This document shows positions 1-7,976 of a stretch of 25,357 bases of DNA, one piece after another. The position numbers and the translations under genes were made by a program. Each line of letters begins with the position of its first letter. The first letter of the stretch is position 1. The notes beneath the pieces are model-generated. The model was not told where the DNA came from and did not search any database. It saw only the letters and a list, made by a program, of their open reading frames with translations. The stretch is taken from assembly GCA_937900755.1 (NCBI GenBank), contig CALCDN010000073.1, positions 1-25,357 of the forward strand, read 5' to 3'. Source of the DNA: an uncultured Acetobacter sp. Its GTDB lineage: Bacteria > Pseudomonadota > Alphaproteobacteria > Acetobacterales > Acetobacteraceae.

Positions 1-103
1 GACGTCAGGGGGGAGGGGACGCTTGCCGTTTTGGCACGCCATGAATAACCTGACCCTCCAGTGTTCCAGAATTGTCCTGTCCGGGCAGAAAGTTGTGTTG
101 TCC

Positions 104-1633
104 ATGCGTGTGTCCGTCCGTCTGCTCTGCTCTGTTTCCCTGTCCACCCTGCTGGTGGCGGGCCTTGGTGTTCCTGCCCCGCTGCACGCGGCGGACGCGC
201 CGGTGCCCGCGGTGGTGGCGGCAGGGGGCCGCGCGCCGGACAGCTTTGCCGACCTTGCCGCAAGGCTGTTGCCCGCGGTGGTGAACGTGTCCACCACCCA
301 GACCGTGCGCGAGGCGGATTCGGAGGAGGATGACGAGGACGACCAGCTCCCCCAGATGCCCAACTTCCCCCAGGGCTCCCCGTTCGAGAAGTTTTTCCAT
401 GACTTCATGAACCGCCAGACAGACCCCAACGCCCCGCCCCGGCGGATGCAGGCTCTGGGGTCGGGCTTTATCATCGACCCCACGGGCTACATCGTCACCA
501 ACAACCACGTGATCCGCAAGGCAGACCGCATAACGGTAACCTTGCAGGACAATACGGTGCTGAGCGCGCATGCCGTGGGCCATGATGACCGCACGGACCT
601 GGCGTTGCTGAAGGTGGACAGCAAAAAGCCGCTGCCGTTTGTGAGCTTTGGCGACAGCGAACACCGCCGGGTCGGGGACTGGGTTCTGGCCATTGGCAAC
701 CCGTTTGGCCTGTCCGGTACGGTGACTGCGGGCATTATCTCCTCGCGCGGGCGCAATATCGACCAGGGCCCGTATGATGACTTCATCCAGACCGACGCCC
801 CCATCAACAAGGGCAACTCCGGCGGCCCGCTGTTTGACATGGACGGCAACGTCATTGGTGTGAACACCGCCATCTACTCGCCTTCGGGCGGGTCGGTGGG
901 AATTGGTTTTTCCATTCCCTCCAACGAGGCGCGCGGGGTGGTGGAGCAGTTGCGCAAGACCGGCAAGGTCTCACGCGGGTGGCTGGGCGTGCGTATCCAG
1001 AACGTCACGCAGGACATAGCCGACGGGCTGGGCCTGAGCAGCCCCTCCGGCGCGCTGGTGGCGGGGGTGGAAAAGGATGGCCCGGCCGACAAGGCGGGGC
1101 TTAAAACGGGAGACGTGATCCAGAGCCTGAACGGCCAGCCGATCGAGGGCAAGGCCCTGCCGCGCCTGTCCGCCCAACTCCCCGTTGGCACGCAGGCCAA
1201 ATTGGGCCTGTGGCGGCATGGCAAGGTCATGGAGGTGCCACTGACCATTGGAGCACTCCCCGAAACCCCGGAGGAGGCCCCGGCCAAGCCCGCCTCCACG
1301 CCCAAGGCGGCGGCGTCTGTCAGCTTTGCCGATTTTGGCTTTACCGTTGGCCTGCTCGATGCTGCTGCGCGGCAGAAATACAACCTGCCCACCAGCGTGA
1401 AGGGTGTGCTGGTCACCACGGTCAGGCCCGATGGCGCGGCGGCGGACCGGGGCCTGAAGGAAGGCGACGTGATAACCGAGGTGCAGCAGGCCGAGGTCGG
1501 CACGCCAGCAGCGCTCAAGCAGCGGATAGAGGCGGCGCGCAAGGCCAGGAAACGCTCGGTCCTGCTTTTGGTGCATGACGCGGACGGCCTGCGCTGGATT
1601 CCCTTCCCCCTGAGCGCGGAGGACGCACCCTGA
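104..1633 (+). CDS. degP: Do/HtrA (DegP-type) periplasmic serine endopeptidase
   Basis: Periplasmic protease/chaperone that degrades misfolded envelope proteins. From the ATG at 104 the product is 509 aa, starting with a signal peptide (basic start, hydrophobic core, likely cleavage after LHA). The trypsin-like domain carries the full triad: H135 (TNNHV), D165 (DRTDLALL) and S239 (GNSGGP). Spacings of 30 and 74 residues match DegP. An acidic, proline-rich stretch before the first barrel (about residues 70-100) corresponds to the regulatory LA loop. Two PDZ domains follow, at about 292-375 and 405-500, each with a GLKxGDVI motif, so this is the two-PDZ subclass. The start is uncertain: TTG 23 (preceded by GAGGGG) and ATG 41 are in frame but would give an unusually long n-region. 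There is no clear ribosome site before 104. The FUSC gene follows after 29 bases. The symbol degP could equally be mucD or degQ. Confidence 0.93.
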   Translation: MRVSVRLLCSVSLSTLLVAGLGVPAPLHAADAPVPAVVAAGGRAPDSFADLAARLLPAVVNVSTTQTVREADSEEDDEDDQLPQMPNFPQGSPFEKFFHDFMNRQTDPNAPPRRMQALGSGFIIDPTGYIVTNNHVIRKADRITVTLQDNTVLSAHAVGHDDRTDLALLKVDSKKPLPFVSFGDSEHRRVGDWVLAIGNPFGLSGTVTAGIISSRGRNIDQGPYDDFIQTDAPINKGNSGGPLFDMDGNVIGVNTAIYSPSGGSVGIGFSIPSNEARGVVEQLRKTGKVSRGWLGVRIQNVTQDIADGLGLSSPSGALVAGVEKDGPADKAGLKTGDVIQSLNGQPIEGKALPRLSAQLPVGTQAKLGLWRHGKVMEVPLTIGALPETPEEAPAKPASTPKAAASVSFADFGFTVGLLDAAARQKYNLPTSVKGVLVTTVRPDGAAADRGLKEGDVITEVQQAEVGTPAALKQRIEAARKARKRSVLLLVHDADGLRWIPFPLSAEDAP

Positions 1634-1662
1634 TCGCACTGCTGACGGGCAGACGCACGCCC

Positions 1663-2712
1663 GTGCTCGACATCAACCGTTATTGCCCGTGGCTGGCCCG
1701 GTGGCTGGGCAACGCCACCGTGTGCCAGACCGTACGCCTGCTCAGTGCCGTGGGGGTTGCGGCGTTTGTGGCCTGGCTGACCAACCTGCAAGAACCGGGC
1801 TGGGCGCTGATTACATCGGTCATTGTGACCCAGAACAGCATTACGGACACGATCTCCAAGGGGCGTGACCAGCTTGTTGGCACGCTTATCGGGGCTACGG
1901 CCAGCATTGCGCCCATTACGCTGCTCATGTTTTTGCACTGGCCGGTCTGGGTGGCCTTTACCCTGGCGTTTGTGCCGCTGGCCATTCTGGTCTCCTGGAA
2001 GCCCGAAGCCCGCATGGGCGTGGTCACGCTTATGGTGGCCATTCTGTTCCCGAGCGACAACGACCCCTACCTGCGCCCGATCGAGCGTGTGCTGGCCATC
2101 CTGATCGGGGTGGGCTCGGGCACGCTGGTCACTTACGTGGTGCTGCATGAGCAGGCCCGGCGCGACGCCTTCCGCAACGCGGCGCTGACGGTGCGCCAGA
2201 TTGTGGCCATGCTGCAAAAAGCCCGCACCGGGCATGTGGAGTGGTCAGTCATCCAGGACATGAATGACGAATGTGCCGCCTCCTTGCGCAAGGTGCAGGC
2301 GGCTCTGGAGGAAGCCCGGCGCGAACACTGGCGCCCGCTGGATGAGCGCGACCCCATGCTGGCCCGCCTGCCACCGGGGATAAGGCAGTTGCAGATGGAC
2401 GCGCTGGTCGTGGCGCGCGCCATGCTGGTGCTGCCCCAGAGTGCCACGGCGGAGGAGCTGGAGCGCGCGGCCAGCGTGCGCGCGGGCATGCTGCGTGGTT
2501 TCCAATGGATTATCCAGCGGTGCGAGAGCGAGGCCGTGGCCCGCACGGGCGATGAATACCGCATAGCGGCGGAGGTGATGGCCGCCCTGCCTACGGAAAA
2601 TGAAACCGCCGACCCGATCATACACTTTGTGGTGGGTATTCTGCTCACGGACCTGCGCCAGCTCATCCAGTTACTGGGCGAGGATGATGCGGAGCGCGCA
2701 ACGCGGCGATAA
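1663..2712 (+). CDS. FUSC family inner-membrane protein (putative aromatic acid/efflux transporter)
   Basis: A 349-residue integral membrane protein. The first 170 residues hold a run of hydrophobic helices with the FUSC/YccS-type signature: a helix starting WALITSVIV, then a polar segment with KGRDQLVGTLIGA, then further helices ending near VTYVVLHEQ. The C-terminal half (about 170-349) is soluble and mostly helical. Known FUSC proteins are often twice this length with two such units, so this is a one-unit member. Relatives include aromatic acid exporters and fusaric acid resistance proteins, but the substrate cannot be deduced here. The GTG at 1663 is the first reasonable start after the protease stop at 1633. 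No good ribosome site precedes it, so it may be translated by coupling to the protease gene. The terminator is not obvious. Confidence 0.8.
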   Translation: MLDINRYCPWLARWLGNATVCQTVRLLSAVGVAAFVAWLTNLQEPGWALITSVIVTQNSITDTISKGRDQLVGTLIGATASIAPITLLMFLHWPVWVAFTLAFVPLAILVSWKPEARMGVVTLMVAILFPSDNDPYLRPIERVLAILIGVGSGTLVTYVVLHEQARRDAFRNAALTVRQIVAMLQKARTGHVEWSVIQDMNDECAASLRKVQAALEEARREHWRPLDERDPMLARLPPGIRQLQMDALVVARAMLVLPQSATAEELERAASVRAGMLRGFQWIIQRCESEAVARTGDEYRIAAEVMAALPTENETADPIIHFVVGILLTDLRQLIQLLGEDDAERATRR

Positions 2713-2887
2713 CCCATGGCCCCGCCGTGGTGCCATTATGGCCTATCCGTATTTTGCGCGGCAGGCATGAGGTGGGGCGGCAGTTATGGTCGCCAGATGG
2801 CATGACGCGGCGCGCCAATTACGCTACAACGAATACGAAACGCCCGACCCCTGTTGGGTGGAACCCCATATTGAGGATGCTCAAGAC

Positions 2888-2989
2888 ATGGCAAAATGCC
2901 CCAAATCCCCTTGTGCACGCGGTATTCTGGCCCTGGGCCTGATTGCAGCGGTTGTGTATTTCATCCGTAAAAAGAAGTGCTGCGGCTAA
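2888..2989 (+). CDS. Small single-pass membrane protein, 33 aa, unknown function
   Basis: A short ORF with the order: basic, Cys-containing N-terminus (AKCPKSPCARG), one hydrophobic helix (ILALGLIAAVVYFI), and a basic C-terminus RKKKCCG with a Cys pair. GAGGA at 2873-2877 lies 10 bases before the ATG. A longer in-frame version from 2786 would give 67 aa, but its added N-terminus is polar and lacks a ribosome site, so the short form is preferred. It sits alone between the FUSC gene and a strong intrinsic terminator at 3032-3065, which suggests a real transcript. Four cysteines in 33 residues could indicate metal binding, lipidation or disulfides, but nothing proves this. I do not recognise a family. 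Confidence 0.5.
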   Translation: MAKCPKSPCARGILALGLIAAVVYFIRKKKCCG

Positions 2990-3031
2990 AGTCCGTTTCA
3001 GGCCTGTGCCTGAACGCCTGACGCACGGCAT

Positions 3032-3065
3032 AAGCCCGTCTGGTTCGCCAGGCGGGCTTTTTTTT
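3032..3065 (+). terminator. Rho-independent terminator
   Basis: A 12-bp stem (AAGCCCGTCTGG pairing with CCAGGCGGGCTT, one G-T wobble) closes on a stable TTCG tetraloop and runs into eight T residues. It ends the transcript of the 33-aa gene and possibly of the upstream FUSC gene. Confidence 0.93.
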
Positions 3066-3213
3066 GCGGCGGTGCCGGCCAGTCCTGCCGTGGCGGCCCC
3101 TGCCACGCAACGCAACGCCGTGGCTTGTGTTATGGTGTGAGCGTTGTATCACTGCCGGTAACACATCTGGCCTGGCGCAGTCCGCCTCAGGCTTTAGACG
3201 GAAAGGATTGAGA

Positions 3214-3894
3214 GTGTTGCATCCTCTTGTTTCCCGCTTTTCCTCCAAGGCTGCGGCGTCTGTTGCGGCATGCGCGCTCGGTTTTGCGGGGCTGGCCACA
3301 ATGGCGGCCCCCACCTTGGCCCACGCACAGGCCTCTGTGCTGCTCAAAAGCCAGCAGGCCACTGCAGTGGTGGAAAGTGTCGACCGCGAAGCGCGCGAAC
3401 TGCTGCTGCGTGAAGGCAATGGCCACCTGCTGACCATTGAATATGGGGCCGCCGTCAAGGACGTGCCGCACCTGCATGAAGGCGATGAACTGAAAATCCA
3501 GTTCGTGGAAACGCTGGGCGCACAGCTTGCGGCCCCTGGCAGCCCGCTGCCCGAATCCACGCTCACCACGGCGCGCGGGTTTGTGCATGGCCACCCGCGC
3601 GGCATTATTGCGGCCTTTAACCGCGAGCGCGCGCTGGTCAAAACCATTGACCTGGCCTCGAGCACCATTTCCTTCACCACGGAGGGGGATGATTCGCTGC
3701 ATGTTGCGGTCCTGCGCACCAAGGCCATGCAGGACTTCCTCAAAACACTCAAGATCGGGGACGTGGTGGATATTACCCGCGCCGAATCCATTACCTATAT
3801 TGTCACCAACAAAACCGTGCCCCAGCCTACCCCGGCCACGCCCCAGCTTGCCGCTCCGGCGGGCGATGTGGTGGCCCCAGCCCCGGCACAGTAA
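3214..3894 (+). CDS. Exported protein with two similar beta-type domains, unknown function
   Basis: A 226-residue protein with a signal peptide (hydrophobic core about residues 14-35, cleavage probably after AHA in APTLAHAQA). The mature part has two alike units. The first contains ATAVVESVDREARELLL and ends LHEGDELKIQFVE. The second contains ALVKTIDLASSTISF and ends LKIGDVVDITRAE. Each reads as strand-turn-strand with a hydrophobic-xGDxx-hydrophobic closing strand, as in small OB-like or SH3-like barrels. The tail is Pro/Ala-rich (PTPATPQLAAPAG). The GTG at 3214 is chosen because AAGGA lies 6 bases upstream; longer in-frame versions lack a signal sequence at the N-terminus. It is a single gene, with a terminator upstream and a palindrome downstream. 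I do not recognise a named family. A periplasmic binding or stress role is possible but unsupported. Confidence 0.72.
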   Translation: MLHPLVSRFSSKAAASVAACALGFAGLATMAAPTLAHAQASVLLKSQQATAVVESVDREARELLLREGNGHLLTIEYGAAVKDVPHLHEGDELKIQFVETLGAQLAAPGSPLPESTLTTARGFVHGHPRGIIAAFNRERALVKTIDLASSTISFTTEGDDSLHVAVLRTKAMQDFLKTLKIGDVVDITRAESITYIVTNKTVPQPTPATPQLAAPAGDVVAPAPAQ

Positions 3895-3951
3895 GGCCGC
3901 GTTCGGGTGCGGGGCTTTTACCCGCGACCAATGCCCGGTACAGCCTTGCAC

Positions 3952-3979
3952 GCACTCACCACCGTATGGTGGTGAGTGC
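3952..3979. terminator. Perfect 12-bp inverted repeat between convergent genes
   Basis: GCACTCACCACC and GGTGGTGAGTGC pair perfectly around a GTAT loop, between the stops of the two-unit exported protein (+) and the SDR (-). Neither side has a T-run, so it is not a classical intrinsic terminator. It could still stop or protect transcripts from both directions. Confidence 0.5.
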
Positions 3980-3995
3980 TCCTCTTTCGGGGGGT

Positions 3996-4988
3996 TTACA
4001 TAAAGACCTCGCCCACCATTTCCTCGCTTTTTGCCCATAGGGCCTTTGCGTTGGCAGGGTTTATGGCATAGGCGCGTACGCCGCCATCATTCAGCTCGCC
4101 AGGCATGGCATCGGGAATGACCGGGGCCACGTGGCAGTCCTCGCAATAATGCCCGCCCACGGCGTCGGCTGGGGCCACAACGCCCGCCCAGACCGAGGTC
4201 GCGGCCCCTTGCGGCACTGTTTTAAAGGCAAAAGGTGGCTTGCCGTCACGCGCGGCCTGCGCGTCAAGCCGGGCCACCATGGCTTCCAGCGCGCCATCGG
4301 GCAGGTGGCGGGTCAGTTCCGTCATGATCCCGCCGGGGTGGATGGCGGTCGCCCGCACGCCCCGTGCCCTGTGCCGGGCGTCAAACGCAACGGCGAACAG
4401 GATGTTGGCTGTTTTGGACCGGCCATAGGCGACCCACGGGTCGTATGGGGTCTGCTCAAAGTCGGGGTCGTTCAGGTCCACATCCGCAAAGCGGTGCCCG
4501 GCGGAGGACACATTGACCACCCGCGCCCCTGCGTGCAGCAGGTTGGCAATGCGGTTGATAAGCACAAAATGGCCAAGATGGTTGGTGCCGAACTGGGTTT
4601 CAAACCCGTCTTTGGTGCAGCCCTTGGGGGTGGCCATGACGCCGGCATTGGCAATAACCAGGTCAAACGGTTTGGCGGCGGTGTTCAGCCGGTCTGCCGC
4701 GGCGCGCACGCTGGCAAGGTCCGCCAGGTCGAGGGCAAGCAGTTCAAACGCGCCACCGCCCGCCTTTGCCGCCGCGCGCACCGGCGCGGTGGCCTGCTCC
4801 GCCTTGGCCAGGTTGCGCGCAGCCCCCACCACGGTTGCGCCGTGGGCTGCGAGTGCGCGGGCTGTTTCCACTCCCAGCCCTGCCGATACGCCGGTAACAA
4901 GAACGCGCTTGCCTGTAAGGGATACGCCGGACAAAACATCCTCGGTGGTGGATGTGGCGCCGAACTGTTGTGTTGGTGTGTGTGCCAT
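3996..4988 (-). CDS. Short-chain dehydrogenase/reductase (retinol dehydrogenase/WWOX-like SDR)
   Basis: An NAD(P)-dependent oxidoreductase of 330 aa with a Rossmann fold. Visible motifs are TGVSAGLG (residues 32-39, cofactor binding), NAGVM (114-118), catalytic serine in VSSAG (161-162), and YGRSK (Y188 and K192). The long gap between Ser and Tyr and the motif HPGGIMTELTRHL fit the retinol-dehydrogenase/protochlorophyllide-reductase-like branch of SDRs. The substrate is unknown. The ATG at 4988 is preferred over the upstream in-frame ATG at 5021, because GGAGG lies 6 bases before it. It is divergent from a TetR regulator whose probable operator overlaps this gene's promoter, so it is likely repressed by that protein. 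Such SDR/TetR pairs usually respond to a small hydrophobic or reactive compound; that is inference. Confidence 0.9.
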   Translation of the reverse strand: MAHTPTQQFGATSTTEDVLSGVSLTGKRVLVTGVSAGLGVETARALAAHGATVVGAARNLAKAEQATAPVRAAAKAGGGAFELLALDLADLASVRAAADRLNTAAKPFDLVIANAGVMATPKGCTKDGFETQFGTNHLGHFVLINRIANLLHAGARVVNVSSAGHRFADVDLNDPDFEQTPYDPWVAYGRSKTANILFAVAFDARHRARGVRATAIHPGGIMTELTRHLPDGALEAMVARLDAQAARDGKPPFAFKTVPQGAATSVWAGVVAPADAVGGHYCEDCHVAPVIPDAMPGELNDGGVRAYAINPANAKALWAKSEEMVGEVFM

Positions 4989-5073
4989 AACTGGCCTCCG
5001 GCATGAATGAAGGAACGCCATTTCTTGCGGGAATGACGCTCAGGGAGTTATGTGGAAGCATGCTCCGCTTAAT

Positions 5074-5102
5074 AATATACGGAGTGAGCCTCCGTTTAAC
5101 AA
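5074..5102 (-). promoter_or_regulatory. Promoter of the SDR gene containing a TetR-type operator
   Basis: Read on the minus strand: -35 TTGTTA, 17 bases, -10 TATATT. The spacer holds the inverted repeat ACGGAG-N5-CTCCGT (plus-strand 5079-5095), the usual size and location of a TetR-family operator. A further half-site CTCCG lies at 5064-5068. A repressor bound here would block RNA polymerase at the SDR promoter and probably its own. Confidence 0.7.
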
Positions 5103-5112
5103 GGGGGATCAG

Positions 5113-5691
5113 GTGAAAGAGGCTGACACACGCCGCCGCAAGCCACGCAGCGACGGACAGAAAAACCGCGAACACCTGCTGCAAACCGCCAAGGCGGCCT
5201 TTGGCGCGGGGGAGACCGACATCCCGCTAGACGAGATCGCGCGGCGCGCGGGTGTGGGCATTGGCACGCTGTACCGGCATTTTTCCAACCGCGATGCGCT
5301 GATCGAGGCGGTTTATCGGGATGAGCTGAACAGGCTCGCGCAGGCGGGCGCCCACCTTGCGCAGACAAGTTCCCCCGTGGAGGCGCTGCGGGCATGGATG
5401 AAGCTGTTTGTGGACTATATTGCCGCCAAGCAGGTGATCGCCCCCGCGCTGAACAGCCTTATTGGCGGCACGGACACGCTGTACGCGGATAGCCGGGCTG
5501 TTTTGCAGACCACCATGGATGGGCTGGTCGCACGGGCGACCCGGAGCGGGGACCTGCGCCCCGATCTGGAGCCGCTGGACCTGCTGTGTGCCCTTGCCGG
5601 GGTGTCCAACTACGCAACGGGGCCGGGGTGGGAGGCAGGTGCCAAACGGCTTGTGGATATTCTGATCGCAGGCTCGCGCGCGCACGCGTGA
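5113..5691 (+). CDS. TetR/AcrR family transcriptional repressor
   Basis: A 192-residue DNA-binding regulator. The N-terminal TetR helix-turn-helix is clear: IPLDEIARRAGVGIGTLYRHF with the following FSNRDALIEAVY (about residues 36-70). The C-terminal part is an all-helical ligand and dimer domain resembling the SbtR/YxaF-like C-terminal domain (VEALRAWMKLFVDYIA). The GTG at 5113 is chosen because GGGGGA lies about five bases upstream, and because the ATG at 5050 would place the operator 5079-5095 inside the coding region. It is divergent from the SDR gene at 4988 and almost certainly controls it. It ends at a strong bidirectional terminator shared with ilvD. Confidence 0.9.
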   Translation: MKEADTRRRKPRSDGQKNREHLLQTAKAAFGAGETDIPLDEIARRAGVGIGTLYRHFSNRDALIEAVYRDELNRLAQAGAHLAQTSSPVEALRAWMKLFVDYIAAKQVIAPALNSLIGGTDTLYADSRAVLQTTMDGLVARATRSGDLRPDLEPLDLLCALAGVSNYATGPGWEAGAKRLVDILIAGSRAHA

Positions 5692-5718
5692 CAAGGGGGT
5701 GGTGGGCGCATGGCCCAC

Positions 5719-5759
5719 AAAAAAACCCCCGCAAGGCCGTGCGCCCTGCGGGGGTTTTT
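5719..5759. terminator. Bidirectional rho-independent terminator
   Basis: CCCCCGCA pairs with TGCGGGGG around a 13-base loop, flanked by an A-run on the left and five T on the right. It therefore works for both the TetR gene (+) and ilvD (-), which converge here. Confidence 0.92.
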
Positions 5760-5780
5760 GTGCCTGTGGCCCCAGGCCGG

Positions 5781-7649
5781 TTAGCGCGGGGTGCGGCGGG
5801 TAAGCTGGTCAACATCACGCACGGCCCCACGGGCCGCGCTGGTGGTGAGCGCGGCATAGGCCCGGAGCGCGCTGGAAACCACGCGCTCCCGCCTGGGCTG
5901 CCATGCCTGATCGCCCAGATCGTCCATGCGCGCGCGGCGCTGGGAGAGCACGCTGTCCGCCACGGCCACGGACAGGCGGCGGTTGGGAATGTCGATCTCG
6001 ATCGTGTCGCCTTCTTCCACAAGCCCGATCACCCCACCTTCGCCCGCTTCGGGGGAGATGTGGCCGATGGACAGGCCCGAACTCCCGCCCGAAAAACGGC
6101 CATCGGTAATCAGGGCGCATTTTTCGGCCAGCCCCTTGGATTTGAGGTAGCTGGTGGGGTACAGCATTTCCTGCATGCCGGGGCCACCCTTGGGGCCTTC
6201 GTAGCGGATCAGCACCACATCGCCCGCGTTGATCCTGTTGCCCAGAATGGCGCTGACCGCGTCATCCTGGCTTTCAAAAATCCGCGCGGGGCCGGAAAAG
6301 GTTTCCAGCCCTGCGGCCACACCCGCCGTTTTAACAATCGCGCCGTCCTCGGCCAGATTGCCGTAGAGCACGCACAGCCCGCCATCCTGGTTATAGGCAT
6401 GGGCTCCATCGCGGATGGCGCCATTGGCCTGGTCCGTATCCAGCGTTTTGTACGTGCTGGACTGCGAGAACGCGACCGTGGTGCGCACGCCACCGGGGGC
6501 TGCGCTGAAAAATTCCTGCGCGGTCGTGCGGGACTCGGCGCCGGGTGCGCGGATGTCCCATTTTTCCAGGGCTTCGGGCAGGTTGGCGGCGTGGACCATG
6601 TTCACGTCGCGGTGGAGCAGGCCCAGCCGGTCCAGTTCCCCCATGATCGCGGGAATACCGCCCGCGCGGTGCACGTCTTCCATGTGCACATCCGCGCGGG
6701 AGGGCGAAACCTTGCACAGGTGCGGCACCTTGCGGGAGAGGCGGTCGATGTCTTGCATGGTAAAGGGCACGTTGCCCTCGTGGGCGGCGGCGAGCAGGTG
6801 CAGCACCGTGTTGGTGGAGCCCCCCATGGCGATATCGACCGACATGGCGTTTTCAAACGCGGCCATGGTGGCAATGCCGCGCGGCAGCACGGAGGTGTCA
6901 TCCTGCTCGTAGTAGCGGCGGGCAAGGTCCACAATGCGGTGGCCCGCCTCCACAAACAGGTTGCGGCGCGCGGCGTGGGTGGCCACAAGGCTGCCGTTGC
7001 CAGGCAGGGACAGGCCAAGGGCCTCGGTCAGGCAGTTCATGGAATTGGCGGTGAACATGCCCGAGCACGAGCCGCAGGTGGGGCAGGCGGAGCGTTCGAT
7101 GGCAAGGGAGTCGGCCTCGCTCACGCCAGGGCTCGCGGCCGCGACCATGGAGGTTACAAGGTCTGCGCGCTGTTCAATGTCATCAAGCGTGACCCGGCCC
7201 GCTTCCATGGGGCCACCGGAGACAAAAATGACCGGAATGTTCAGCCGCATGGAGGCCATGAGCATGCCCGGCGTAATTTTGTCGCAGTTGCTGATGCACA
7301 CGATGGCGTCCGCGCAATGGGCGTTCACCATGTATTCCACCGCATCGGCAATCAATTCGCGCGAGGGCAGGCTGTACAGCATGCCGCCATGGCCCATGGC
7401 AATGCCGTCATCGACCGCAATGGTGTTGAACTCGCGGCCAATGCCACCGACCTCGGCTATGGCCTCGCACACAAGCTGGCCCATGTCCTTGAGGTGGACA
7501 TGGCCGGGCACGAACTGGGTAAAGGAATTGGCGACGGCAATAATGGGCTTGCCAAAGTCGGAGTCTTTTACACCGGTTGCACGCCACAGGCTGCGGGCAC
7601 CCGCCATGTTGCGCCCGTGGGTGGTGGTGCGTGATCGGTAGCCGGCCAT
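5781..7649 (-). CDS. ilvD: Dihydroxy-acid dehydratase
   Basis: Iron-sulfur enzyme that dehydrates 2,3-dihydroxy-isovalerate and 2,3-dihydroxy-3-methylvalerate to the keto acids of valine, isoleucine and (indirectly) leucine; cytoplasmic. At 622 aa it matches the E. coli enzyme closely in length. The N-terminus reads YRSRTTTHGRNMAGAR, so the ATG at 7649 is used instead of the longer in-frame start at 7736. Expected residues are present: D81 in AVDDGIAMGH (metal), C122 in SNCDK, and C195 in CPTCGSCSGMF, the cluster and active-site cysteines. The signature segment ITDGRFSGG is also present near the C-terminus. It is monocistronic, divergent from the pst operon, and has a plausible promoter at 7733-7761. 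No attenuator peptide with runs of branched-chain codons was found upstream. Confidence 0.98.
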   Translation of the reverse strand: MAGYRSRTTTHGRNMAGARSLWRATGVKDSDFGKPIIAVANSFTQFVPGHVHLKDMGQLVCEAIAEVGGIGREFNTIAVDDGIAMGHGGMLYSLPSRELIADAVEYMVNAHCADAIVCISNCDKITPGMLMASMRLNIPVIFVSGGPMEAGRVTLDDIEQRADLVTSMVAAASPGVSEADSLAIERSACPTCGSCSGMFTANSMNCLTEALGLSLPGNGSLVATHAARRNLFVEAGHRIVDLARRYYEQDDTSVLPRGIATMAAFENAMSVDIAMGGSTNTVLHLLAAAHEGNVPFTMQDIDRLSRKVPHLCKVSPSRADVHMEDVHRAGGIPAIMGELDRLGLLHRDVNMVHAANLPEALEKWDIRAPGAESRTTAQEFFSAAPGGVRTTVAFSQSSTYKTLDTDQANGAIRDGAHAYNQDGGLCVLYGNLAEDGAIVKTAGVAAGLETFSGPARIFESQDDAVSAILGNRINAGDVVLIRYEGPKGGPGMQEMLYPTSYLKSKGLAEKCALITDGRFSGGSSGLSIGHISPEAGEGGVIGLVEEGDTIEIDIPNRRLSVAVADSVLSQRRARMDDLGDQAWQPRRERVVSSALRAYAALTTSAARGAVRDVDQLTRRTPR

Positions 7650-7732
7650 TATGGGGTCTCTCTGCTGTGGTGCTGGGTAAAGCATCTGGTCGTGGGGCAT
7701 GCGCGGGGGTTCAGGCCGGCATGGGGTTGCGC

Positions 7733-7761
7733 ACATTACGCCACATTGTGCTGGCTGTCAG
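7733..7761 (-). promoter_or_regulatory. Candidate ilvD promoter
   Basis: On the minus strand, -35 CTGACA (5 of 6 to consensus), a 17-base spacer and a weak -10 TAATGT. It lies about 85 bases before the ilvD start. Confidence 0.4.
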
Positions 7762-7856
7762 GGCTGGATTATGCAGAAATGGCTTGGCAGCCTCCCGCGT
7801 GCCGTGGGGCAAACCTGCGGGTTGCTGGTGCGTTGTCTGTCGATGTTCCTGATAGC

Positions 7857-7878
7857 ACTACAGTTTTGTGACAAAACT
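7857..7878. promoter_or_regulatory. Inverted repeat and Pho-box-like site upstream of pstC
   Basis: AGTTTTGTGACAAAACT at 7862-7878 is a perfect 8-bp inverted repeat around one G. On the minus strand, 7857-7874 reads TTGTCAC-AAAA-CTGTAGT. That matches 14 of 18 positions of the E. coli PhoB box (CTGTCAT-A-W-A-W-CTGTCAY). PhoB control of pst genes is well established in other bacteria. The orientation here is opposite to pstC, so the assignment is tentative. Confidence 0.45.
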
Positions 7879-7976
7879 CTGTTTAGTGGGACTTTCATGG
7901 GGTCTCCGTGTTGCAGGAGCGGACCGCGTTCAGTATTTCTCGCCCCATCCGGCTGACAGTTCGGAACGGAGAGCAG

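Larger units (their letters stand above)
7650..7976. other. Divergent regulatory region between ilvD and pstC (327 bp)
   Basis: No gene is seen here. It holds the ilvD promoter candidate at 7733-7761 (-), an AT-richer segment with a 17-bp inverted repeat at 7862-7878 overlapping a Pho-box-like site, and about 100 bases of leader before pstC. A GTG at 7908 could extend PstC N-terminally, but the ATG at 7977 has the better ribosome site. Confidence 0.7.

Noticed and set aside
23..51. Possible promoter (TTGCCG-N17-TAACCT) and sigma-54-like TGGCAC before the protease gene
   Set aside because: The -10 matches only three of six bases, and the sigma-54 -12 GC element is missing.
5586..7634. Very long plus-strand reading frame (682 codons) opposite ilvD
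   Set aside because: It is the mirror of ilvD in GC-rich DNA. Its product is low-complexity, rich in Gly, His, Ala and Val, with no domain.
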